In this document: positions 36,362 through 46,993 of the stretch, piece after piece
Layout: every line of letters starts with the position of its first letter
Numbering within the stretch: the stretch's first letter is position 1
Source: Rhizophagus irregularis
Taxonomy: Eukaryota; Glomeromycota; Glomeromycetes; Glomerales; Glomeraceae
DNA: 64,000 bases
Direction: 5' to 3'
NCBI RefSeq assembly: GCF_026210795.1
Contig: NC_089457.1
Location: 806,001-870,000 of the forward strand
The notes under the pieces: generated by a model
What the model saw: the letters and a program-made list of their open reading frames with translations, nothing else
Database searches by the model: none
What the model was told of the DNA's origin: nothing
Made by a program: the position numbers and the translations under genes

Positions 36362-38245
36362 TTATATTTAATAAAGTAAGATTTGGTTTTATATTTATTT
36401 TCTATACTTTCTTTATTATCATGACTTAATTTGCATAATGAGTATAATGTAACATTAGTAATGCTATAATAATCAAAATTTTTACTACTAAATTCTCTAA
36501 ATAAATTAAGATATTGATTCAAATTTTGCTATGAAAATAGGATCGATTGTAAGTTAACTTAAATTGGACTCATATATTAGTTTGATTGGTTTTTAAAATC
36601 AAAAATATAGATAGAATGTTTATTCTGACATTTGGTGATTTTTTTGATACAGATTTGTTTGATTTAGCTATAGATTATATGTATGTAAACAATTATTTAT
36701 ACTAATCAATTTTTGAAATTTGGTTAGTTTACCAATATAAAAATTTATTATATTCTAGATTTGTACATCAGTTAACTTAAAAATCACATTAATGCTATAT
36801 GTAACTACTCCAATTTTATTTATTCTTATAATCTTATTCTTTTGAAGTTTGAATAATATATAGATATTTTTAGCCTTTTGTGTTATTTTATACAAATACT
36901 TTTTCTTTACTAAAAAAATACAGCTCTATTTCATCATAAATTTGCATTTTTGCCATTTGATCACTAATATTATTTTTGGAACTAAGAGCTACAACTTTTT
37001 TTTTATATTCTTACTATAGTAATACTATTATAATTTTCTTTTTGACTAGTTTTTCAGCCTTATTGAATAAATGAGCTAAATGAAATATAGAATCTAAAAT
37101 TAAATTAGCATTAACTGGAAATTTGAAATATATTTGCTAAATATGGTAAGGATGTGGAATTATAACATCTAATAAATTCAAGTAATTTATATATTAAATC
37201 TTGTTCTACTTTCTATTATAGGGGATTTTTACTCCTTAATTTCTGATAAATTAACCTGTTTTTCTTCTATCTTTTGGGATTTCATAAGAACCAAGAAGGA
37301 TTCTTTTGGAGTCGATTCTTTAACTACTTATTCTGGTAGAGTATGTTTAGCATTAATTATGAAAAGATCTGCTTCACAATGAAATGATTTAAAAGTAGTT
37401 GAGAATGGGTTCTGAGAAAGTACATGTAATTGGCATCTTATTACTAATTTTTTTCTTATGCATTTTATCCAACTAAGAAAATATCCATTTCCTTGTCTTC
37501 TAAAGATGTCTAATAATATTTGTTCATAACAGGTATATTAATAACCACCTCTAGTAACCCCTTTAATATCAGTTTTTTGGTAATGAAATATCCACCGTGG
37601 TTTTATCATTTTGATGCGATCATACGAATATCTGATTTACAACCAAATTGAAGTTCAATGAACTGTTGCTAGAAGAATTATTTCCTTTTGGATCATTTAA
37701 CATCTATCTCTATTCCACTTTTATAATTTTATCTCTAAACTCAACATTTTCAGATTCTAACTTTGGCATTCTTGGCATCACACCTCTTATTTCTTTTACA
37801 TTTTATTTTAGAAGCCCGGTAACCTTGGCCTTGAGTTCAGCTCTCTTAGCCTCAATCTCAGTGAACTTCCTTTTAAAATCAGGTAACTTGACATTCTTGA
37901 AAATAAAATCCAAGAATTTTAAAATCAAGTTAATTTTCTCTCTTTCATTTCATATTAATACTGTTAAGGGAAAATTCAGGTGAATTCTAATTAGCAGAAA
38001 AGTTTTAAATATATATCTTTCAAATAAAAATTATCCAAAAAAAAAATGATCATTTAAATTTATATGGTAACAATTGACTTAATGGAAGATTATAACTTTT
38101 TATAAAATATTACTATTTCATATATCCCTTAATCTGAAAATTTTGTTTTTTAAATTAATTTTTTAGTTTTTAGCTTTTTATCCTTGAGCTCAGCATTCTC
38201 TTTTTTAAGTTTAAAAATCTTAGCATTTTCCTTTCTAAGCTCAAT

Positions 38246-38535
38246 TAGTATTTGGAATCATGTAACAGTTATTTGAATAACTCGAGTATATTCGAGTATT
38301 CGAATAAGCATAGTGGTTATTCAAGTATTCATTTAGCCAGATATAGTATAGTTAAAATTCTAATTGGGCATTAAATCCTTAAATTTAACTGAGTTAAAAT
38401 CATAATTCAGGCTAAAAAATTATGTAAATCATTACTATAAAAGGAAATTTAACTTATTCAAATATTATTCGAATACACTTTATAAATTTAAATGAATACT
38501 CAAGTATATTCGAATATATTCGATTCCAAACACTA
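38246..38535. mobile_element. 290-bp hAT-like MITE in a coiled-coil gene
   Basis: Ends TAGTATTTGGAATC and GATTCCAAACACTA form a 14-bp inverted repeat with one mismatch. Flanks AGCTCAAT (38238-38245) and AACTCAAT (38536-38543) match at 7 of 8. The interior has TCGAATA/TATTCGA words in both orientations. It splits the coiled-coil start of copy A. Confidence 0.85.
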
Positions 38536-38597
38536 AACTCAATAATCTCAGCTAAGAGCTTGGCGTTTAATTCTCTCAATGAATTAATGGATTGCAT

Positions 38598-39184
38598 GTT
38601 CGACAATAATTTTATATAAGATGGAATAATTCATAAGTTTGTTAGCATAGATAAAAAAAACTGTGACAAAATATTACGATCGGAATTACTGATTTATTGA
38701 TATAAAGAATGAATTACAAGATTCGGTAATAAATAAACTTGTTTTACAAAGTGAAATAGAGTTTTTATACTAATGCCTGCTGGTGCTTCATTCATCTAAG
38801 CTATTTATATACTAACACAATATCCCAACATTAACTTTCATTTGTTCAATCATTGATAATCTAAACAGGATAAAATAAAATAGTCATCGTCAGTTATGCA
38901 AAGTATGCAGAGTTAAGAAATAAATTACCTTAGTAAACTCATATTCTCTGCCTAATAAGGTCTTCGAAATTTCTGCAAGTTCTGGGTCGCTTCCTTGCAA
39001 TGCATAGCCATAACCGAAAAATACTTAATTCATACTTTAATTGCGAAATGTCTCGTTTGAACTTCAATAATTTTTTTGTTAACACTTTTTAAACTGCGAT
39101 CAGTTTTTTTTTAATGAGAGAAATAATAAAATGGTCATATATGTGAAATCACGTTACTGTGCTTTATTGATTTAAAAAAAGCCA
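38598..39184. other. Mostly non-coding stretch
   Basis: 38935-39030 on the minus strand reads FGYGYALQGSDPELAEISKT followed by LLGREYEFTK. This looks like an exon remnant of an unrecognised gene. Nothing else is supported. Confidence 0.4.
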
Positions 39185-39534
39185 CCCTGATTAGAAAGTC
39201 GTCTAAAGCGGAGTCAAATCACGTGATTCAATATAATATGAGTGAACTAATTTTTTTATGAATCAAGTTTAACATAAACTTGAAAATCATAAAATAAGTG
39301 TATCTTAGCCTGCTCTACGAGTTTACTTAAGGTTAAAAAGTAGATTTTGAATACTGGTTTTCACTTTATATATTAGCAAAAGCTTTTTTGCTGATCATAT
39401 CCAAAAATGGATAGACAAAAATGAAAAGTCAAATAAACTGAAAATGGCATTCAAAACTCATTTTGTCATTCTAAGTAAACTTGCAGAGCAGGCCAAAATA
39501 TACTTAATATATATATTTAAAGGTCGTATATATA

Positions 39535-40642
39535 CAGTCAACTCCCTCTATAGTCACTCCCGTTATAGTCACATTCTACTATATAGTCACACCAGTTGAA
39601 TGTTCAAAACACTTTATTATTAAAATCTATCCTATATAGTCACAATCTATCTATAGTCACTATCACACCTATCCTCAAAAATCTTATATTAAAAAGAACC
39701 ATTTATAATCACAGTTATATAAAGAATATATTAAATAACTTGGCATCTAATAATCGTACAAAGATGTATCATAGCTTGTTAGAATCGTCTCACTGAGACG
39801 AATCGAATGGTGGTAGTTTTATCCTTTTCCAATCACTGGCTGACGAGTTATTCAACAAAATGTTAAACATCGGCATTATAATATTTTTTGATTTACGTTT
39901 ACTGCGCCATTTAACATTTTGCTAGATTTCTCGGTACCTAGTGATTGCAAAAAGACGATTTATAGCTCGTTAGAATCGCCTCATCGAGACGAATCGAATG
40001 GTGGTAAGCTCATCTCTCTGTGATCAATATTGACGGAGTTATTACTTAAAAACCATTTAATATTTTTTAATTTCGGAAATTGATCTAGTGATTGGATTTC
40101 AATGTATCTTATACCATTAGATTCGTCTCATCAAGACGAATCGAATGGTAGTAAGATCGTCTTTCTAGGATCAATATTGGCAGAGTTATTACACAAAAAC
40201 CATTAATATTTTTTTAATTTCGGAAATTAATCTAGTGATTGGATTTCGACGTATTTTATACCATTAGAACCGTCTCATCAAGACGAATTGAATGGCGGTA
40301 AGATCATCTCTCTACGATTAATATTGGCGAAGTTATTACACAAAAACCATTAATATTTTTTTAATTTCGGAAATTAATCTAGTGATTGGATTTCGACGTA
40401 TTTTATACCATTAGAACCGTTTCATCAAGACGAATCGAATGGCGGTAAGATCATCTCTCTACGATTAATATTGGCGAAGTTACAATACAATGAACTTTTA
40501 AGTATAATTCTGGCTAAAATTATGTTAATTTTTGGCCGGAATTATGATATACAAATATAAGAAATTTTTTATATAGTCACATCTCTTCATAATCACCAAA
40601 TATGGACTGTCCCAAATGTGTGACTATAAAGAGAGTTGACTG
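39535..40642. mobile_element. Inner Tc1/pogo-type element, TA duplication
   Basis: CAGTCAACTCCCTCTATAGT is inverted at the right end (ACTATAAAGAGAGTTGACTG), with TA on both sides. CTATAGTCAC-type words repeat in both subterminal regions. The interior is a tandem array of a 140-bp hairpin-containing repeat, with no transposase. Confidence 0.87.
39740..40480. repeat. Five copies of a ~140-bp repeat with a conserved hairpin
   Basis: The best copies start near 40113, 40257 and 40397 with a 140-bp period. Two diverged ones lie near 39776 and 39964. Each contains a hairpin of the form ACCATTAGATTCGTCT, loop CATCA, then AGACGAATC and AATGGT. After it come AAGATCATCTCTCTA and TCTAGTGATTGGATTTC. Confidence 0.9.
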
Positions 40643-40724
40643 TATTGCGAAAAATTTTATTTAGAAAATAATTTTTTTTTAAAATTACGTGATTTGACTC
40701 CGCTTTAGATGTCCCCCTGATTAG

Positions 40725-40989
40725 TCAAATATGGTCATTCATACTACTGACTACTTGTACAACCTAAAAATTTTTAATTCACCTTTTGTTTAATAAATAT
40801 CTTTTGAAGAATCAAGTAATGATAAAAACTGTATTAGGTAATCATTTTTTTTCATATTACTTTTTTTACTACGCTTATGAAGTATCTATATTATTTGCTG
40901 TTATTACGTTACTACAACCCACCAAAGCTACTTCTCTCAAACTTTCCAAATTTTTCATTGACTTGATTAAACAAAACTTGCATTATCTG
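40725..40989. other. Non-coding stretch
   Basis: AT-rich. The open frame 40786-41019 has no features that support a gene. Confidence 0.4.
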
Positions 40990-41115
40990 TTATGTATTGA
41001 TATAGGACTAGAGCTCTGAATGGGTCAGGTTAGGTCAGGTTAATTGATAAACCTGACCTGAAATTTTTTTTCAGGTCAGGTTATATCAGGTTGTCTGTTT
41101 GACCTGACCTGGCCT
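40990..41115. repeat. AGGTCAGGTT direct and inverted repeats
   Basis: GGTCAGGTTAGGTCAGGTTA is followed by inverted AACCTGACCTGA copies, so the segment can fold back. It is probably the end of a mobile element whose other end was not found. Confidence 0.65.
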
Positions 41116-41193
41116 GAAACCTGAAAAATTTTTATTAAAGTATTGAAAAAAAATGGTATAAAACTTTTTTTTTAATATAATACTAGTGTTCAC

Positions 41194-41212
41194 CCGTTGT
41201 CTACGACAACGG
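41194..41212. repeat. Perfect 8-bp-stem hairpin
   Basis: CCGTTGTC, loop TAC, GACAACGG. It is isolated and of unknown role. Confidence 0.75.
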
Positions 41213-41264
41213 TTAATATGTATTAAAATGGCATAATTCCGGCCAGAATTAAAAGATCTGCAAA

Positions 41265-41440
41265 GAATTTCCTTTTTTGGAAATTCGAGCAACACAATTT
41301 TTTTAATTTCTCTGAAAAGTAACAAAATTTCCTTTTTTGGAAATTCGCGTAACTGGTAATTTCCTTTTATGGAATTCTGTGTAACCCAAAATTTCAGTTT
41401 TTCGCCAGAAATAAAATTTCCTTTTTTGGTCTTGTGTAAC
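41265..41440. repeat. AATTTCCTTTTTTGG repeats
   Basis: AATTTCCTTTTTTGGAAATTC (a palindromic core) recurs about four times with ~60-bp spacing, decaying to the right. Non-coding. Confidence 0.65.
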
Positions 41441-41559
41441 ATTAGCGACGAATAGGAGTAGGGTTACACAATTCAAATGACTTATTTATATGGTTAATCT
41501 AAACATAACGCCCACGTGATTGCAGTGTTTTTAAATATATAGATTATGAAAAAAAACAT

Positions 41560-42002
41560 TTTTGCAACGTTTTTTATTAAAATATTGAAAAAAATATTGC
41601 AAAACGTTTTTTTTAATATAATATTATGAAAAAAATATTTTCGCAATGTTATTATTGAAATATCAAAAAAAAATGTTACGAAACATTTTTTTAATATAAT
41701 ATTATGAAAAAACGTTTTCACAACGTTTTTTCTCAAAATATTGCGATTCAACATTTTTATATTAAAATCATATAAAAAAGTGAATCCCAATACTGCAATT
41801 CACTTTTTTATATTGATTTTGTATAAAAAAAAGTGAGTTGCAGTATTGCGATTCACTTTTTTATATAGATTCTATATAAAAAAAGTGAGTTGCGGTATTG
41901 CGATTCATTTTTTTATATTGATTTTGTATAAAAAAAGTGAGTTGCGGTATTGCGATTCACTTTTCTATATAGATTCTATATGAAAAAAGTGAGTTGCGGT
42001 AT
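41560..42002. repeat. Tandem repeats of about 54-60 bp
   Basis: 41560-41760 has ~58-bp units around AACGTTTTTT and AATATAATATTATGAAAAA. 41770-42002 has about four 54-bp units of AAAAAGTGAGTTGCGGTATT and GCGATTCACTTTTTTATAT. The unit ends alternate ATTGATTTTGTAT and ATAGATTCTATAT, a two-step higher-order pattern. It abuts the 3' end of the split RING gene. Confidence 0.85.
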
Positions 42003-42565
42003 AGAGGACTTTTTGGCAGTAGATTTCCAAATACATTTTTTCTGCGCGGTACTTGAAGTCAGTTCTACTGGAAACAATTCCAAATCTTCAACTGGGCAGG
42101 TAGGACACTTTTTGTGAGGATCATCAATACAGTCATAATGCATGGCATACTTACATGACAAAAAAACAGTATTTTTCGTAAATTCTATAGAAATCTCTTC
42201 AGAGCATTTCTTATATAGAGGACGTTGGATTTGTCTGCTAGAAAGTTCTGAGTCATCTATATTTTCAGAATTGTCAGGTAAAGCTTTTCTCGAACGGATA
42301 AAATCCTAGGATTTATCCAGATTATCCTATTATCCAAATTTGTATCCGGTTAATTTTAACCGGATATCCGGATTTAAGAATTTACAAATGAATAAAATTT
42401 TAGATTATCCAGATTATCCAGATTATCCTATAATGATTAACATTTATGTCGCACATATAACTATTTAGTATTAGTGTACTACTTTAAAAAACGTATTTTT
42501 ATTTTAAGACAAAGAAAAAAAAAATTAACAAAGAAACACTTCGAAGTTTAGCATTATTTCTAAAT

Positions 42566-44758
42566 ATGTCAACTGAAAGAACTATAGAAATATGTTTACA
42601 ATCTGAAGATAACTATATTGATATAATTGATATAGAAAATCTTACACTACCAGAAAATCTTTTACCACCTTTAGAAGATACTAATAGTATAGAAGAGTAT
42701 ACAAAAAATGCGTTTGATAAACTTCTTGATAAAGAAGAACATAATTTAAATTTTCAAATTAAAAGTAAAGGAGGATCAAAACTTTGAAGTTGGATATATA
42801 ATTGGGGAGAACGAAAAAATCATCCAACCAATTCAAATAAGTATATTTTTGAGTGTAATCAAAAATTAGATAATGGCGAAAATTGTGCTGCACAGATCGA
42901 AACTTCAGGTCCAACTGGTAATATTATTAGTCATCTATCTTAATCGAAAACACAAAATATATGAACATTCTAAACCTTTATCAACTATTACGCCATCCTT
43001 AAAACAGGTAAAAATTGATCGTTATGCTATTTCGTCAGATTCACATTCACAAATGACAGAAGATTAACAAAAATATTTGAAAACTCTTCTTTTTGAATGG
43101 CTTATTCTAGATTTTCAACCTCTTCATCTTTTAAAATCTCCTTCTTTTCGTTGATTTATTAATGCATTAAATGAAAATTTTGAACTTCCAACTGATAGAG
43201 AATTTTGAAAAAGAATATTTGAAGCATATGGATTTTCAAAAAATAAACTTAAGCAGTATATTCATAAAAATGCAGTTTCAGTTTTACTTACTTGTGATCT
43301 CTGGACTTCTCGTAGTAAGCAAGGTTTTCTTGGTGTTACCTGTCATTTTATTACACCTGATTTTGAAATAAGAGAAACCACTTTAGCTATTCAATATTTG
43401 GAATATCCACATACTGGAGATGCTATTCAACAAGCGTTGGAAAAAATAATTACTCAGTGGGAATTGCAACATAAAGTTTTTTTCTGTACTACCGATAATG
43501 CATCTAACATGAAAAAATGTCTTACCCAAATTGTTTGGTTGCATAGATTATCATGTACGGCACATACAATCCAATTAGTAGTTGGAAAAGGGTTGCTTAC
43601 TGCCGAAATTCTAATTGCACGTGCAAAAAGACTAATTAATTTTTTTACTTCACCAAAGCAAAATGAGTGTCTTTTAAATGCACAAAAAAAAAAAATTCAG
43701 AAAAACCAGAAGAGGAAAGTGACTTGCATAGAATTTTTTATAGAGCAATTACTGATGTTGAAACGCGGTGGTCAAGTACATATATAGCATGGGAAAGGTT
43801 AATAGCTTTAAAACCTTATATTGATATTGTAATTTCATTCTTAAATATAAGTAAGGATAATAATGCTAAAGAGGATGCAAAAAGGTTAAACAAAATTAAC
43901 CTTACTAATAATGAATGGGATATTATAAGGGATTTACTTGAAATTTTGGGTCCCTTTGCTGAATTAACAGAAATATTAGAAGGTACGAAATATGCAACCA
44001 TGAGTTACATATATCCAGGTATCATTAAACTCAAAAGTATGTTTAGTCCAACAATAAACTCTAACTTAGATTTGGAGACAAATGATGATGCATTTGAAAA
44101 TCATCAATTTGAAGAAGTTGATGAAAATGATGAACCTGATGCCAGGCGAAAAATCAAAATAAATACTCTTATTAATACTTTCAGACTTTTGGATAATATT
44201 AAATCAAATCTTCATAAAGCACTTGAAAATTATTTTGAGGTAATTGAAAAATAGGCACTTATTGCCGCACTTTTGGATTTACGTAAGAAAAAAACAATGT
44301 TTGCAAACAATGATCAAAAGGAATTAGCAAAAGCTAATCTTCGTGAAGTTTATGAATTAGCAAAAAATAACACTAACATTCACTTAGAGAAATGTGAGCC
44401 AAAACTGAAAAAAAGAAAAACTTCAATACGAGTTTATAAAAGAAGCTTGTTCTCAGATGATGAATCTCATGATCTTCAGACTGAAGATAATGAAGTTGAA
44501 CGATATTTAGTAATGGCGCAAATCAAAAATGATCAAGACCCTTTAAAATGGTGAAACGTAAATAATCCGATCTTAGCCCAATTAGCACGAAAGTATCTAT
44601 GTATTCAAGCAACGTCGGGGGCAAGTGAAAGGGTCTTTAGCGATGCTGGGTTGATAATGTCCTCAAAAAGGACAAGTATGAAGGAGGATTTATTTGAAGC
44701 TTTAATTTTTTTGAAAAGGAATGGCAATTTAGTTGGAGTGGGCAAAATGTTTAGTCAA
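42566..44758 (+). pseudogene. hAT transposase, decayed
   Basis: It begins MSTERTIEICLQSEDNYIDI. Residues about 75-130 are a BED-type zinc finger (WIYNWGERKNHP, C…C, then HLSNRKH). The RNase-H-fold core follows: SVLLTCDLWTSRSKQGFLGV, FFCTTDNASNMKKCL, LSCTAHTIQLVVGKGL, TDVETRWSSTYIAWERL. The C-terminal dimerisation region is typical of hAT: PLKW-stop-NVNNP, KYLCIQATSGASERVFSDAG, RTSMKEDLFEALIFLKRN. Breaks include stops after 42784, near 43064, 43155, 43206 and 44252 (TAG), TGA at 44552-44554, and a frameshift near 43690. It is inactive as read. Confidence 0.9.
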
Positions 44759-44994
44759 TAATTATATTTATTCATATATGTATTAGAATTGAGATTTGTT
44801 CTTGAACGTGATATATCATTTTACATATTCGAATTATTTTACTAAATAAAATTCTCTTTTATAAATGAAGAATAAATTTATTACAATTATTATTATCTAT
44901 TGTTACAATGATTAAAGCAACTCAAAAATAAATTACAAGTTTCAGATGCAGCCCGTATACATGACATTTCTATATTAATTTATTTACATGATTA

Positions 44995-46090
44995 TTTTTT
45001 CTCAAAATACTCTTGAACCCGTTGCTTCTTCATCGCTGGTTCCTTATCTACATCTACCCAATCCTTCAATAAACCAACAACAACTTCTATCACTCGCTTC
45101 ACATTTCTAAACAACTCCTTTTCTTCTTCTGAACCCTCTTTCAAAGCAGACTTGGTAAATCGGATACTAAGATATTCCGTCTGAAGCATATAAGATGAAA
45201 TACCAATCCGTAACTGTTGTAATGATTCCATAAATATAGTCAAAATCCTTTCCGAAAGCAGTATCTGCCTTACGTTTCTTATTAACCTGTAACGCACTTT
45301 CGCATTGGACCAGATTCTGAGCAAAGCCCATGACCACTTGATATAATCTCCCTTCCGTAATGCAAATAAGTTCCTCAAGGGCCTTGACCGCATAATCGAC
45401 GTGACCAGTATTTTCCTCACCGACAACTTCTAACTGGGGAGTCAAAGTGATCTCCTTTTCTGTTATTCTCTTGACAATATATAGCGAAGCGTGAAGGATG
45501 GCTGAAATATATTCACACTACATAGCTTTGTTGCTATCAGCAAGCAATGTCCCCATATTTTCCAATCTACGTTTTATTTCCTTTACACATTATATCAATT
45601 CCTCATCATTGTCTTCGAGTGTATATATTTCTAGAAAGAAGAACGATAAAATTAGCCCGCTCACTAGCATAATAATTCATGAAATAATAATTAATAAGCT
45701 GGGAAGACTCACTTGGTGGAAATTGACGGATTGCACCTATCCCATTACCATCAATTCCATATTTTGCTAATACCTCTTTTAAGTCTTTCAGAGTCTTATA
45801 TGAGGAAAACGAGCGCTTCTTCCTCTCCTTACACTCTTTGGCAAAGTCCGCAAGCCTCGATGCAGGTCCCATTTTCATTTCATGTCGTTAAAGCTTTTCT
45901 TCAGTTAACTTGAGAAAGTCATGGCCATTAACTTTTTCTTTGCGAATAATTTCCAAGTCATCATCGTCAAGCTCCAAGTCCTCTTCTTTCTGTAAAAATT
46001 CAATAAGAACATGTGTCTTATATTTTTTAATTTTATCCGCTAACGTGAATGACTCGTTTCCAGTTGCGGTGGCACTTGAATGGATGTACT
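44995..46090 (-). pseudogene. SAM domain plus PD-(D/E)XK (Crinkler-type) nuclease-like gene
   Basis: On the minus strand, from about 46090, a SAM-like helical domain contains HVLIEFLQKEEDLELDDDDL, GHDFLKLTEEKL and KMGPASRLADFAKECKERKK. A linker has LKEVLAKYGIDGNGIGAIRQ. Then comes EYISAILHASLYIVKRI, then GHVDYAVKALEELICITEGR and GFAQNLVQCES. This is the Asp…Glu-x-Gly-Arg…Gln layout of a restriction-nuclease-like fold. DFDYIYGIITTVTDWYFILY and RVIEVVVGLLKDWV follow, and it ends EYFEKK at 44995. Stops after TEEKL, EELI and NKAM, plus frameshifts near 45620 and 45170, break it. This architecture is a large Rhizophagus family related to CRN effector/transposon nucleases. It lies wholly inside the hAT. 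Confidence 0.72.
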
Positions 46091-46993
46091 AGCTTCAGAT
46101 ATAACGAACTTTTGATCGGTTTAGTCAGATGAGCATACTGTATTATTAATGTACCATCGTCTATCGGGTCACGGGTCACTAATCACTATTTGCGTATATA
46201 TTATCCTGGGATAATTCGGATTAGTCTAGGTTGATTATTTGGATTACCTGTTATCCTATTTAATAGGATATCCGGATCTTAAAATTTCCTAGTGGGTTAT
46301 CCTAAATTATTCATAGGATAATCCAGTGAAAAGCTCTATTGTCAGGGTTAGTTGCTTGGTTAGAAGTTTTTTTAGCGATCCCAGTAGTCTTGAACGATCT
46401 TTGCTCCCTATCTGATAATAGTACATTTATTAGTGCTACATTGCCATTAGGATCCACGTTCATTGGGTCAGATGGACTTCCTTCTTCTGGTATAACTGGC
46501 GAATTCAGGACAACTTTTTTACCTATCAATTAGTTAAAGCTGAAGTTCCGCTAGATTGTGATGATTGCGAATCTCTTCTAATAGAATTGGGATCCACAAT
46601 AATATTGACATTCTTTCCACAATCAGGAAATGGTCATGTGCTGGGTTTGGTATGTAGAAGTTGCTTCTCGATACATGGTCTGTGAAAAATATGCCCGCAG
46701 GTGAGGATGGTGAGTACTTTGATTGGTGATGACAAAATATTATTCGTACACTCAGTGCATTGCCCAAGCTTCTGGATTTCTTTATTCTTAACCATATCAT
46801 TTTTAAGATACTTCAGGATATTATAAGCTATGTTCCTATAATTAATAAGAGACGGTTTGCAAGGTTTCGTAATCTTATTTTTTTCTCTATCACCACCACT
46901 ACCACCATCATCATCATCATCATAATAAATTAGGTTGCCCAGATCGTCATAATCATTAATAGTACTCAGGTTTCCGCTCTCTTGATTTTCCAT

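Larger units (their letters stand above)
35795..38597 (-). pseudogene. Decayed coiled-coil/CPLC-finger gene (copy A)
   Basis: On the minus strand it begins MQSINSLRELNAKLLAEI at 38597. It is interrupted by a hAT-like MITE (38246-38535), then resumes with ELRKENAKIFKLKKENAELK, a coiled coil. Further on are KRKFTEIEAKRAELKAKVTG (about 37870), and at 36530-36370 NQYLNLFREFSSKNFDYYSI followed by KLSHDNKESIENKY. A foldback element (35881-36361) sits in the 3' part. The last block is the same as in copy B at 49640-49840, where the CPLC cysteines are intact; here CPLC has become YSLC. I recall the family as repeated in Rhizophagus. Many frame breaks make it non-functional. Confidence 0.65.
39195..40714. 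mobile_element. Outer TIR element, 10-bp TSD, hosting an inner element
   Basis: TCTAAAGCGGAGTCAAATCA near the left end is inverted near the right end (CGTGATTTGACTCCGCTTTA). CCCTGATTAG flanks both sides (39185-39194, 40715-40724), a perfect 10-bp duplication that suggests a MULE-type insertion. Most of its interior is a second element (39535-40642). No coding capacity. Confidence 0.8.
42279..46338 (+). mobile_element. hAT transposon with a nuclease-like passenger gene
   Basis: The element is 4,060 bp. Its ends TAAAGCTTTTCTCG and (inverted) TAGAGCTTTTCACTGG share TARAGCTTTTC. A perfect 8-bp duplication, TTGTCAGG, lies at 42271-42278 and 46339-46346. Both subterminal regions are rich in GGATAATCC/AGATTATCC words, likely transposase-binding repeats. 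The + strand has a decayed hAT transposase (42566-44758). The - strand, facing it tail to tail, has a SAM plus PD-(D/E)XK-like gene (46090-44995). Confidence 0.9.
42003..46993 (-). pseudogene. RING-finger gene split by a hAT insertion
   Basis: It starts MENQESGNLSTINDYDDLGN at 46993. A first RING finger follows: CTECTNNILSSP, LTCGHIFHRPCIEKQL, then PST-stop-PFPDCGKNV, where TGA (46634-46636) replaces an expected Cys codon. After a frameshift near 46530 it continues SPVIPEEGSPSDPMNVDPN to NQATNPDN at 46339. Here the hAT element (42279-46338) interrupts it. It resumes at 42278 with NSENIDDSELSSRQIQRPLY and a second RING-like finger, CSEEI, LSCKYAMHYDCIDDPHKKCP. The two halves join in frame across one copy of the duplicated target. 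The product was probably a ubiquitin-ligase-like protein of a family I recall as expanded in Rhizophagus. Its 3' end runs into satellite repeats. Confidence 0.75.

Noticed and set aside
40786-41442. Frames at 40786-41019 (+) and 41086-41442 (-)
   Set aside because: The second is repeats of FPKKEILL from the AATTTCCTTTTTTGG array. The first has no features.
43150-43215. Alternative genetic code with TGA as Trp
   Set aside because: TAA and TAG stops and frameshifts break the same genes, and TGA ends the intact gag, so simple decay explains it.
46311-46533. + strand frame at 46339-46533 and the - frame reading past 46338
   Set aside because: The + frame is the antisense of the RING gene. The last residues of the - frame (RAFHWIIL) come from the hAT end, not the gene.
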